Positions 54,753 to 62,781 of a DNA stretch of 64,000 nt are shown here, piece by piece. Origin of the DNA: UBA6168 sp041163745 (GTDB taxonomy: Bacteria > Bacteroidota > Bacteroidia > Chitinophagales > Saprospiraceae); contig JBEAQU010000104.1 in NCBI GenBank assembly GCA_041163745.1, forward strand, positions 1 to 64,000, written 5' to 3'. The notes beneath the pieces were generated by a model. The model was not told the origin of the DNA. It saw only the letters and a list, made by a program, of their open reading frames with translations, and made no database searches. Position 1 is the stretch's first letter, and each line of letters begins with the position of its first letter. The position numbers and the translations under genes are program-made.

Positions 54753-56042
54753 ATGCTTTACAGCCTGATCCGTCCCCTCCTCAAGCTCACGCTCTCCGTT
54801 TATTTCCGAAAAATATACATCAGCGGGACGGAAAACGTACCGGCTGACAAGCCGGTCGTTTTCGCCGCCAACCACCCCAGCGCCTTCATAGAACCGGTCA
54901 TACTGGCTTGCTGGCAGAAAAGACCCTTGAGTTACATGGCCCGGGGAGACCTTTATCTCAACAGTCCCTTCATCCGCTGGCTCTACCAATCCTTCCGGCT
55001 GATTCCCATCTACCGCCTGGATGATGCCGGGTACAGCCAGGTGAAAAGCAATTACTCTTCCATCGACCATTGTGCCGCTGCGCTGGAACGCAGGGGAGGG
55101 CTCGTCATCCTGGCGGAGGGCCGAACCAAACATGAGAAAAGGTTACGGCCCATCATGAAAGGTACCGCCAGGGTGGTGTTCACCACGATGCAGAATTATG
55201 ATTCGCTGGATATCCACATCGTTCCGGTCGGTGTCAATTATTCCAACAGCGACCGGTTCCGCGAGGTCGCGATGATCGATATCGGCCCACCCATCCGGGT
55301 AGCTGACTTCAAGGATACCTATCAGGAAAGGCCTGCTGCAGCAATCAATACCGTCACCCAGGCCATCCGCGAAGGATTGTCGGAACGGGTCGTCCATATA
55401 CAGGATCCTGCCGATGACGACCTGGCGGATTTACTACTGGACATGCAGTTGAATCACCGTTCGGAAGACCTCTTGCGGGTATTGTCCTCCGACAAATCCG
55501 TACTTGAACATCAACTGGCATTGACCCAACGGATCAATGCCCTGCCAACTGCGGAAAAAGCCCGTTTGAAAGATTTGGTCGCCAGCTATCGGGAAGACCT
55601 GGAGACGGCCGGAGTGACGGACCGTGGGCTCTGCCGCTTCCGAAGTGGGAAGTCGCGGTCGCTGGCTGCCATATTGCCTGGTTATCTGTTGTTTCTGGCC
55701 AGTCTGCCATTCAATCTCCCGCCTTGGTTGTTCTCCTACCAACTCACACGCAAGCTTGTGAAGGCCATTGAATTCCGAGCATCTGTGCTGTATGCCGCCG
55801 TCACGATCAGCTACCTGGCTTATTGGCTGCTTTGCATGGCCGTATTCATCGCGTTGCGCCAGCCAGTGCTGGTGGCTGCGGCCATCATCTTCCCCTTGAC
55901 CGGGTATTTCAGCATAATTTACCTGGATTACTGGCGGGATTGGAAAGCCGCCTACCGGGTCGGCAGACTCGGCCGGACCACGCAGGACAAACTATGGAAA
56001 CAACGGGAGGAAATTCTGCGAAAAACAGCATCCATGGCCTGA
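54753..56042 (+). CDS. 1-acyl-glycerol-3-phosphate acyltransferase-like membrane protein (PlsC family)
   Basis: 429 residues. An N-terminal membrane-associated segment precedes the PlsC domain, whose first motif appears as AANHPSAFIEPV, the Bacteroidota variant of NHx4D with Glu for Asp. LAEGRTKHEKRLRPIMKGTARV corresponds to motif III. The C-terminal third has three to four hydrophobic helices (LYAAVTISYLAYWLLCMAVFIAL), absent from plain PlsC. It probably acylates a lysophospholipid or other acyl acceptor at the inner membrane; the acceptor is unknown. Confidence 0.88.
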   Translation: MLYSLIRPLLKLTLSVYFRKIYISGTENVPADKPVVFAANHPSAFIEPVILACWQKRPLSYMARGDLYLNSPFIRWLYQSFRLIPIYRLDDAGYSQVKSNYSSIDHCAAALERRGGLVILAEGRTKHEKRLRPIMKGTARVVFTTMQNYDSLDIHIVPVGVNYSNSDRFREVAMIDIGPPIRVADFKDTYQERPAAAINTVTQAIREGLSERVVHIQDPADDDLADLLLDMQLNHRSEDLLRVLSSDKSVLEHQLALTQRINALPTAEKARLKDLVASYREDLETAGVTDRGLCRFRSGKSRSLAAILPGYLLFLASLPFNLPPWLFSYQLTRKLVKAIEFRASVLYAAVTISYLAYWLLCMAVFIALRQPVLVAAAIIFPLTGYFSIIYLDYWRDWKAAYRVGRLGRTTQDKLWKQREEILRKTASMA

Positions 56043-56086
56043 ACCATCCGTAAGGCAGCGCCTGGCGGAGCGGAATCGGACCTTCG

Positions 56087-57211
56087 TCAGCTGTGCAGCA
56101 GCACCATCGGTATCTCCGGATGCCGGAGCAATTCCCGTATGGGGCTCCGTTTAAGCATTCGTAGGAACCATCCGTGGTCCTGGTACAACAACACGATTAC
56201 TTCGATGCCTTGTTCCCGGGCGTACCTCACCAGTCCGCTCCGCACATCCCGGGCATCCACCACCTGGATTCGGAAGGAAAAAGGCGGTTCGCCCACAGCA
56301 AACAGCTGGTCTACCAATTCCGATTTCATTCCTTCGACCGCCAGCTGGTCGTCAGGATCGGTACGGACATGTACGAAATGAATCTCAGCTTCCGGCAGGA
56401 TACTGAGCCTCAGCAACTTTGCAAGTGGTTCCACCGCCACCATGTGACTGGCAACCGCATACATCAGCTTGCGGGAAGTGGGAAAGGACGACCCTGCCGG
56501 CAACAGCATCACCGGGCATACCGCCCGTTCGCTGACGACCATGGAAACCGAACCGAAGTACCCTTCCATCGGCCTTTTCTCCCTTCGGCTGCCCATGATG
56601 ATCATGTCCACCTGCTGCTCTTCCGCATAACGAAGGATTTCCTCCACCGGAAACCCGATGGTCTGGCGACGGACCAAATCGAATGCTCCGACCGACTCAC
56701 CTTCCTTAGACAAGGCAGCCGATACAGCCCCCAAAAAGTCGTCCATATCCTTCTCCGCCTTCTCCATTTGGGCTTGTGTAAGGTCCGACGGAACAGACAA
56801 GTTGCCGGGAAGGTCCGACAAGACCGGCGCAGGTGGCACCACGTGCAGCACATGTACCGCTGTGTCGGTCTTCGATGCCAGGGACCTGGCATACCGGAGC
56901 GCCAGGTGTGAAGTGTCAGAAAAATCCACCGGAACCAGGATCCGCACCCTTCGACGCCCATCGTGCCTGGAATACGTGCCGATGAGCAATTTCAGGTCTT
57001 CCACATTCGGTATTTCCTTTTCCATGATGACGGATCCGTTCAAGGCCAGGGCAGGAATGCTGTTTATCTGGTATTGGATGAAGCGGTCGACGTCGGTCAC
57101 CGGAACCACCCGGGCACACAAATCCAACTCTTCCAACGCCTTGGTCACATTGTACCACAACCGGGTCGTATCATCCGCCCCATGAATACCCAGGATCTCT
57201 ATTAGCGTCAT
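56087..57211 (-). CDS. Cys-less thioredoxin-like domain fused to tandem universal stress protein domains
   Basis: 374 residues in three parts. Residues 1-80 follow the small thioredoxin_3 fold (IEILGIHGADDTTRL, VTKALEELDL, SIPALALNG, VEDLKLLI with the cis-Pro), but the position of CxxC is GADDT, with no cysteine. Residues about 88-245 form a USP domain (RILVPVDFSDTSHLALRYA ... MIIMGSRREKRPMEGYFGSVS), which keeps the ATP-type glycine motif. Residues about 250-374 are a second, degenerate USP domain. A redox function for the first part is excluded by the missing Cys; a docking role is inferred. Confidence 0.85.
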   Translation of the reverse strand: MTLIEILGIHGADDTTRLWYNVTKALEELDLCARVVPVTDVDRFIQYQINSIPALALNGSVIMEKEIPNVEDLKLLIGTYSRHDGRRRVRILVPVDFSDTSHLALRYARSLASKTDTAVHVLHVVPPAPVLSDLPGNLSVPSDLTQAQMEKAEKDMDDFLGAVSAALSKEGESVGAFDLVRRQTIGFPVEEILRYAEEQQVDMIIMGSRREKRPMEGYFGSVSMVVSERAVCPVMLLPAGSSFPTSRKLMYAVASHMVAVEPLAKLLRLSILPEAEIHFVHVRTDPDDQLAVEGMKSELVDQLFAVGEPPFSFRIQVVDARDVRSGLVRYAREQGIEVIVLLYQDHGWFLRMLKRSPIRELLRHPEIPMVLLHS

Positions 57212-57369
57212 GTTTATCTGAAGACAGGTGTGTCCGTATGCCTGAGGCTGTGGTGGATCGCAGCGTCAGATCGGGACGGTATCAACGTAAAAACCCGTAC
57301 GCATCGGGAAAGACATTGTCTCGACCAATGCACACAGGCCGTCATGCATCAAATGGTGTCTGCAACGGA

Positions 57370-57822
57370 TCAGTCTTTCGCCCGCTTGTAATCCTCCAGC
57401 GAAACGGGTTCCTGAGCCAGCGCCTTGATGATGTCGAAGGTGGTCACAAGACCGACCAGTTCGTCGTTGTCTACAATCGGAAGGGCATGGAAACGGTTCA
57501 CCATGAATACTTCCAACAGGTTCCGGATGGGCTCGGAACTGTCAAGCTTGGCGAGCCCTTTGGTCATGATTTCGGATACTTTCCAAGAGCGAAGCCGGGT
57601 CTCGTCGATGAACTTGTCCATGTCGGTACCCCGGAATCCGTGAAGGAAATGTAGAAAATCACTCTTGCTGACCATGCCGACGATTTGCTTGTACCGAGTG
57701 ACGGGAATGTGGTGGATGTTGTGTTTTTCAAAAACCTCTCTTACTTCGATAAGAGTGTCATCCGGGCTTAACGAGATCAGATCCCGCGTCATGATGCTGG
57801 AGACGGGTGCCAAAAGGTTCAT
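57370..57822 (-). CDS. Two-CBS-domain protein
   Basis: 150 residues from the ATG at 57822, giving MNLLAPVSSIMTRDLISL, the usual start of such proteins; an ATG 17 codons upstream (57873) is possible. CBS1 (NIHHIPVTRYKQIVGMVSKSD) and CBS2 (RFHALPIVDNDELVGLVTTFDII) form one Bateman module, with no catalytic domain attached. Such modules bind adenine nucleotides and act as sensors. It is divergent from the next CBS gene and closely resembles the protein at 58658. Confidence 0.88.
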   Translation of the reverse strand: MNLLAPVSSIMTRDLISLSPDDTLIEVREVFEKHNIHHIPVTRYKQIVGMVSKSDFLHFLHGFRGTDMDKFIDETRLRSWKVSEIMTKGLAKLDSSEPIRNLLEVFMVNRFHALPIVDNDELVGLVTTFDIIKALAQEPVSLEDYKRAKD

Positions 57823-58161
57823 AAAATGGTTGCTTGTTACCAGGTACAGCCCGCCATTTGAAGTCCGTGCCATTCTCCCTGGTATGGTGAGTAGATGTAT
57901 TTGCGTGCAATATCCAACTTTCCCAAGCAAGGGTACATGACTTTTGTCACCCCCTCGTCTGATATTCTTCAGATTGGCGTGCCATCGGACGGCTCCGCGC
58001 ACAAGATGATGTTTGTCACTGTCCGCGGCCAGGTTTTGTCAGGGCGGTGTGGTTCCCGGACGCCTAAATTTGAATTTCAATCGCCGAAGACACCCTGACC
58101 TTCCGACAGGTCTCGGAAATCATGGAGGATTCGCAAAAATGTAAAACAACCTGCACAAGCC
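57823..58161. other. Gap between divergent CBS-domain genes
   Basis: About 340 bases. It should contain promoters for the minus-strand CBS gene and the plus-strand CBS-CBS-VIT operon, yet I found no exact TAnnTTTG box on either strand. No gene or strong hairpin seen. Confidence 0.35.
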
Positions 58162-58605
58162 ATGAATCCAAACACACCAATCCAGGAGATAATGACGAAA
58201 GAGATCGTCACCGTCCGCATAACGGACGACCTGCAACATGTCCGGTCCGTCTTCAACAAGCACAGTTTCCATCACCTGCCGGTGCTGACGACGGAGGGGC
58301 GGTTGGCAGGCATCATTGCCCTTTCGGACTACGATAAGGTCCGGTACCTGCTGTCCACTGGATTCGCAGGCGTCTCACACGGCCTGACCGCCAAAGACAT
58401 CATGACCTCCTATCCCATGCATTTGGAACCGGATGACACCGTCGGTCTGGCCGCCGACATCTTTCTGGCTAACAGATTCCACGCCTTGCCGGTGCTCGAT
58501 GACCAGCTGCTGGTAGGCCTGGTGACCACGCACGACCTGCTGGCCTTCGGTTTCCGGTCTCCACTCGAACCGGAGCTGAATGTCATGGAGTACCAAGGGG
58601 ACTGA
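58162..58605 (+). CDS. Two-CBS-domain protein, first gene of the CBS-CBS-VIT operon
   Basis: 147 residues with two CBS units: PIQEIMTKEIVTVRITDD ... FHHLPVLTTEGRLAGIIALSD and AKDIMTSYPMHLEPDD ... RFHALPVLDDQLLVGLVTTHDLL. There is no other domain. The [G/S]-x-[T/S]-x-x-D patterns that bind the ribose of adenosine ligands are kept (IALSDYD, VTTHDLL). It precedes a second CBS gene by 52 bases and the metal transporter by one more gene. Confidence 0.9.
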   Translation: MNPNTPIQEIMTKEIVTVRITDDLQHVRSVFNKHSFHHLPVLTTEGRLAGIIALSDYDKVRYLLSTGFAGVSHGLTAKDIMTSYPMHLEPDDTVGLAADIFLANRFHALPVLDDQLLVGLVTTHDLLAFGFRSPLEPELNVMEYQGD

Positions 58606-58657
58606 TGCCGGCAGCAGCGGCACGTTCCCGCTCCATTCACCATCAATAACAGTCAAC

Positions 58658-59104
58658 ATGATAGACAGAAGCTTGAAAGTCAGCCAACTGATGACCACTG
58701 ACGTGTTGTTCGTAAGGCCGGACGACATCATGGAGGAAGTGGATAAGATCTTCCGCAGAAACAACATCCACCATATCCCCGTCGTGGATTCCAACCAGCA
58801 AGTGGTCGGTATGATCTCCCGCAGCGACTATTACAAGATTTTGCACGGATTCACACTTTTCCGAACGGAAAAGAGCGAATCCTACAACCAGGCCATCCTG
58901 CGTTCGCTGCTCGCCAAGGAGGTCATGGTACGACATGTGGCGAAGCTCAATCCGGAGGATACCGTGACGGTCGCCGCCGGATTCTTCCGGGAGAACCTGT
59001 TTCACGCCATCCCGGTGGTGGACAATATCGGTAAGTTGGTCGGGATAATCACTACCTTTGACCTGTTGAACTTTGCCTTCCAGGAACCTGTCCTCCTGGA
59101 ATGA
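58658..59104 (+). CDS. Two-CBS-domain protein, second gene of the CBS-CBS-VIT operon
   Basis: 148 residues from the ATG at 58658; the 26 codons upstream in frame overlap the previous gene and do not belong. CBS1 (LKVSQLMTTDVLFVRPDD ... NIHHIPVVDSNQQVVGMISRSDYYK) and CBS2 (KEVMVRHVAKLNPEDT ... FHAIPVVDNIGKLVGIITTFDLL). Nearest relative by eye is the minus-strand CBS protein at 57370, so these are probably duplicates. The VIT gene begins 16 bases after it, close enough for translational coupling. Confidence 0.9.
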   Translation: MIDRSLKVSQLMTTDVLFVRPDDIMEEVDKIFRRNNIHHIPVVDSNQQVVGMISRSDYYKILHGFTLFRTEKSESYNQAILRSLLAKEVMVRHVAKLNPEDTVTVAAGFFRENLFHAIPVVDNIGKLVGIITTFDLLNFAFQEPVLLE

Positions 59105-59120
59105 CCCACTCGGACACTAA

Positions 59121-59819
59121 ATGAAACGAACCCGTCGCAGGCTGCACCTTGCAGAATTCGTCTACGGAGGCATCGATGGCAGCGTCACCACTTTCGCTGT
59201 GGTGGCGGGTGCCACCGGTGCGGATATGGGGAGTGCTGTCATCATCATCCTCGGAATGGCCAACTTGCTTGCAGACGGTCTATCCATGAGTATAGGCAGC
59301 TACCTTTCGCACAAGACGGTAGACCACGAGTATGAGAAGCACCGTCGAAGAGAGTACGACGAGGTGGTATCGCGACCGGAGGAAGGCAGGGAGGAAATCA
59401 GAAGCATCTACCACCGGAAAGGTTTCCGGGGCACCCTGCTCGAACAGGTCGTGGAAACCATCACCCGCGACCAACATGTGTGGGTCGACACCATGATGAA
59501 AGAAGAGTTGGAAATCACACCGGCCGAAAGTTCCCCGCTTTCCAAAGCAATCACCACCTTCGTTGCCTTCCTGGTGGTGGGCTTCGTTCCCTTGTTGGTC
59601 TATGTGGCGGATTTTTCAGGAATCTATTCCGCCGACCGACCTTTTCTCGCCGCCTGCATACTGACCGGATTTGTCTTTGTCTGCATCGGGTGGGGGAAGG
59701 CCTATGTAGGCGAACGGAAAGCTTGGAAAGGTGCTTTGGAAACCTTCCTGCTGGGTGCGGTCGCCGCAGCTGCGGCTTATTACATCGGCGCCTTCCTGGA
59801 AATGGTCGTCCAAGGCTGA
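59121..59819 (+). CDS. VIT1/CCC1-family metal transporter (iron/manganese)
   Basis: 232 residues. LAEFVYGGIDGSVTTFAVVAGATGA and NLLADGLSMSIGSYLSHKT are the first two membrane segments and bear the family's conserved Asp/Gly/Met residues. A charged, probably metal-binding cytoplasmic helical region follows (about 70-140, many Glu, His and Asp). Three membrane helices complete it. Relatives export Fe2+ or Mn2+ from the cytosol. Third gene of the CBS-CBS-VIT operon, so nucleotide-controlled metal efflux is a reasonable inference. Confidence 0.9.
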   Translation: MKRTRRRLHLAEFVYGGIDGSVTTFAVVAGATGADMGSAVIIILGMANLLADGLSMSIGSYLSHKTVDHEYEKHRRREYDEVVSRPEEGREEIRSIYHRKGFRGTLLEQVVETITRDQHVWVDTMMKEELEITPAESSPLSKAITTFVAFLVVGFVPLLVYVADFSGIYSADRPFLAACILTGFVFVCIGWGKAYVGERKAWKGALETFLLGAVAAAAAYYIGAFLEMVVQG

Positions 59820-60146
59820 GGGCCGACCGGTCACAGAAACCCCGGCCTTGCACGCACGGTTAGAATGGCGAACAACCCCCACCACCTTCGTCGGATAGCT
59901 TTCTCCTGCGACTTGACTTGCCCCGGCGGTGGCGCTGCGGGGGTGACGGAAGAAACGTTGATGATGCGGAAGACAAAGGGCCGGCGTAACAGCGTACATC
60001 AAGTATGCGGGACTTCACCATGAGGTTAGGCGCGGAAATCTGTTCCGATCCTGTTTTTCCAGGACATGATTCCGTTTAAGAAACAAGCGGCCGACAAGGT
60101 CCGATGCCCTGTGGCCGCTTTGTGGTGGAAAAACCGTTTCAACACA
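59820..60146. other. Gap between convergent VIT and USP genes
   Basis: About 327 bases. Apart from the terminator at 60085-60120 only a weak GC-rich hairpin right after the VIT stop (GGGCCG ... CGGCC, about 59820-59850) is seen; it may end the plus-strand operon. Confidence 0.4.
60085..60120 (-). terminator. Intrinsic terminator of the USP gene at 60147
   Basis: Perfect 8-bp arms AAGCGGCC and GGCCGCTT with a 20-base loop. On the minus strand the second arm is followed by GTTTCTT, 27 bases after the stop codon. Confidence 0.6.
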
Positions 60147-60959
60147 TTATTGGTGGAAGACCAGGAGCGGTATCCGTGTATGGAAAGTCATTTTCTTGGA
60201 AAAACTGTTATGGAACAGCCGCTCCCATAATCTGCGATGCGGAATGTATAAGCTCAGCACATCGATCTTCCTGTTCCTGATGAACGTATCCAACCCTTTT
60301 AGTATATCTACATCATTGATGATGGAAAAATCCGCGTCTCGGAAAGGATAATGCTCCAGCCTGATGACGGATTTGGCCGGTCCGATACTCGGTTTTGTCT
60401 CGACATGGACAAAATGGACATCCGCCTGCAATTTAGCGGCGATGGCTTGCAACTGCCGGACGGCGGGTTCGTCACCCGGTTCGAAGTCCGTTGCGAAAGC
60501 GAATCTGCGGAGCGGGGTACATTCGAATTCCTCCGGTACGGCCAGAACAGGACAGGAAGCCGCCATCATCGTATGTGTGGTGATGCTGCCGATGGTTTTT
60601 TCCAGTGCGCGGTGGTTTTCTCCCCGGGTTCCCATGACAATCAGGTCATATCCTTCCTTTTTGACTTGGTCCTGAATCTCTTCCGGAATGAACAATCCGT
60701 AGACAGCCTTCAGCGAACCTAGAACTTCTCGTTCCACCCCTGCCGCCAACTCCTCGAGCCTTTGGTACACCAACCGTTCTTTTTCGCTCAGCATGTCGTC
60801 AAGGTAATCGGCCGGCACATTGGAGGCGTCCATAAACGGCAAATGGTATACATGCAGGATATCGATCCTTGCGGACAGGTCCTGCGCCAGCCAGGCGGCT
60901 GTTCGCAAGGCGTTTTCTGACGCCGACGAAAAATCGGTGGGAAATAGGATACGGTTCAT
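60147..60959 (-). CDS. Universal stress protein, tandem USP domains
   Basis: 270 residues, two USP domains. Domain 1 opens NRILFPTDFSSASENALRTAA and has the full ATP motif LIVMGTRGENHRALEKTIGS. Domain 2 (about 145-270, FAFATDFEPGDEPAVRQL) lacks the glycine motif and ends IPLLVFHQ. ATP-binding USPs act in dormancy, hypoxia and stress adaptation, often by binding other proteins. The DNA between this gene and the next minus-strand gene holds no promoter box I trust. Confidence 0.92.
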   Translation of the reverse strand: MNRILFPTDFSSASENALRTAAWLAQDLSARIDILHVYHLPFMDASNVPADYLDDMLSEKERLVYQRLEELAAGVEREVLGSLKAVYGLFIPEEIQDQVKKEGYDLIVMGTRGENHRALEKTIGSITTHTMMAASCPVLAVPEEFECTPLRRFAFATDFEPGDEPAVRQLQAIAAKLQADVHFVHVETKPSIGPAKSVIRLEHYPFRDADFSIINDVDILKGLDTFIRNRKIDVLSLYIPHRRLWERLFHNSFSKKMTFHTRIPLLVFHQ

Positions 60960-61091
60960 ATAGGTAGTTTTAAAGGTGTTCCCTGGAATATTTTACGGAG
61001 AGACCGGCAAGGCAGACCCCGTGCCCGCAGGCTTGTTTCGCAACTGCCTGCGCCAAGCGCCGAATGGCCTCCTCGGGTCAGCGGACCGTCA

Positions 61092-61457
61092 TCAGATGAT
61101 GCGGGCGCAATCCTGGGATTTGAGACCCATCAGGTTGTGCAGCAGCAGACTCCTGTCATCGTCATCTCCGACAGCATCCCAACCATCGGCTCCTCTTCGG
61201 AGTATGCGAACATGCAGGTCGAAAATCTCCAGGAAGGTCCTGACCAGTGCGGCAGGTCGCTGCAAAGGATCCAGCGGGATGTTCCCGTTCACATCCCGAT
61301 TGCGTATTTGGCACAGACATTTCTGAGGTCCGACCCGTTTCCATCCTTCCCCCTCCGCCTCCGCGGCAGGTATCAGGAAAACAATATGAAGAAAAGGAAA
61401 CCGTTCCCGGAACTCATTCCGGACAGACCTGACCGATCGTTCGCCATTAATTTTCAT
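61092..61457 (-). CDS. Small conserved-looking protein of unknown function within the USP cluster
   Basis: 121 residues from the ATG at 61457, which begins MKINGERSVRSVRNEFRERFP. From memory, similar small Bacteroidota proteins of the form MKI-x-G-x-x-x-V-x-x-L-x-x-x-F occur without an assigned function. The C-terminal half (RTFLEIFDLHVRILRRGADGWDAV) resembles the same unit repeated. A perfect TAACTTTG box 18-25 bases upstream supports an expressed gene. No signal peptide or membrane segment. I do not assign a function. Confidence 0.6.
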   Translation of the reverse strand: MKINGERSVRSVRNEFRERFPFLHIVFLIPAAEAEGEGWKRVGPQKCLCQIRNRDVNGNIPLDPLQRPAALVRTFLEIFDLHVRILRRGADGWDAVGDDDDRSLLLHNLMGLKSQDCARII

Positions 61458-61475
61458 GTCATACCATTTATTGTT

Positions 61476-61483
61476 CAAAGTTA
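61476..61483 (-). promoter_or_regulatory. Putative -7 promoter box for the 121-residue protein
   Basis: Minus strand TAACTTTG, exact match to TAnnTTTG, 18 bases before the ATG at 61457. No TTG at the expected distance. Confidence 0.5.
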
Positions 61484-61703
61484 GGTTTCGGGCAGGAAGG
61501 GGATGATGACATTGGTCATGCCGGGCGTTGATTCTTCGGTGCCCGGCAGCCGGTCGGGCGTGGACGCCGGCGTCATGACAGGATGTTGGTGAGCCAGCTT
61601 CACGAGGCTCAAAGAAACCGGCGGCAAGGAAGGCCGGCGGCAGGAAAGGAAAACTAACCTATGTGACCAAAAACGCTTGGGCGGAATGAATGGTCCCGGC
61701 GGT

Positions 61704-62645
61704 TCATTTCACAACCAGTATGGGGATGCTGGTGGTCAGGGTCATCAATTTTTCTGTGACGCTGCCCATCAGCAGCAAACCTGCACGGGAATGCCCTTTC
61801 GCACCCATGACGATCAGGTCGACATCTTGTTGCAGGGCATAATGGTACAGGAACCCGCCCACGCCTGGGTGGTTCTGTTCAACCAATTCCATGCGTACCA
61901 GGCGGCTCTCCTCCGCGGAGAAATGCGTATGCAGGAAATCCCGGAAGGCAAGGCGGCGGTCTGCATGGATTGTCTTGCGGAACTCCTCTCGACTTTTCCG
62001 GATGAGGTACGCCGGGAAGGCCGGAAGTTCGTAAACATTGAGCGCGATGATCTCCGGTTGCCCCTTCATGGCCAGCCGGATGCGCAGCGCTTCCCGAAGG
62101 GCTTTGACGGAAAAGGGTGAGAAATCGAAAGGAACGAGGATGCGCTCCATTTTGGAGGCGGATTGCTCAGGCACCATCAAGGTATGGGCAGGCATCTTAC
62201 GGGTCAGGTTCCGTCCCAGGATATGATGGCTTTCCTTGGAAGTGCCTTTTCCGATGACAAAAAGGTCGCTGCCGGATTGTTCCGTCAGCGCCAGCAGTTC
62301 CGACAAAGGATCCCCTTCCCGAACGGTGACGGATACCCGAAGGCCATTCCCGGCAGGGAAGCGGTCTGCCAGCGAATCGGCAAACTGCTGAACGGCCACG
62401 CTTTCCGCTTCGTATTTGTCAAAATCATACGAATCGTACCCATTGTGTCGGTCGAAAAGATAGATACCGGGAACCACATGAACCAATTCCAGCCGTGCCA
62501 GCATACCGTGAGCGGACCAAAGACCCAGAAAGTCGAACATGGCCTTATCACTGTCTTCCAAGCTGACGCCGACCGTTGCGGAATCAATGTGAAAAGGAGT
62601 CGCGCCTTCCTTGGCGCGATTTGCCGGAGTGATTGTCGTCTTCAT
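61704..62645 (-). CDS. Universal stress protein, tandem USP domains
   Basis: 313 residues from the ATG at 62645 (MKTTITPAN), preferred over 23 extra codons of Ser/Lys-rich sequence upstream. Domain 1 (about 20-160) is degenerate, with LFVIGKGTSKESHHILGRNL at the ATP-motif position. Domain 2 (about 168-313) is regular: RILVPFDFSPFSVKALREA and LIVMGAKGHSRAGLLLMGSVTEK, so it probably binds ATP. Closest paralogue by eye is the neighbour at 62782. It follows that gene by 136 bases on the same strand. Confidence 0.9.
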   Translation of the reverse strand: MKTTITPANRAKEGATPFHIDSATVGVSLEDSDKAMFDFLGLWSAHGMLARLELVHVVPGIYLFDRHNGYDSYDFDKYEAESVAVQQFADSLADRFPAGNGLRVSVTVREGDPLSELLALTEQSGSDLFVIGKGTSKESHHILGRNLTRKMPAHTLMVPEQSASKMERILVPFDFSPFSVKALREALRIRLAMKGQPEIIALNVYELPAFPAYLIRKSREEFRKTIHADRRLAFRDFLHTHFSAEESRLVRMELVEQNHPGVGGFLYHYALQQDVDLIVMGAKGHSRAGLLLMGSVTEKLMTLTTSIPILVVK

Positions 62646-62781
62646 TTTTTTTTTCAAAGAAAAGGAAGACGATGCGGACCGTGAATGACGAAGATTCCGG
62701 CCTAGAATTGACAATAGTCAGCGCCGCAGAAGGGGCTGCAGCAGGAAACATGGAAAGGACAGGACCTTAAGCGGCGTGATG

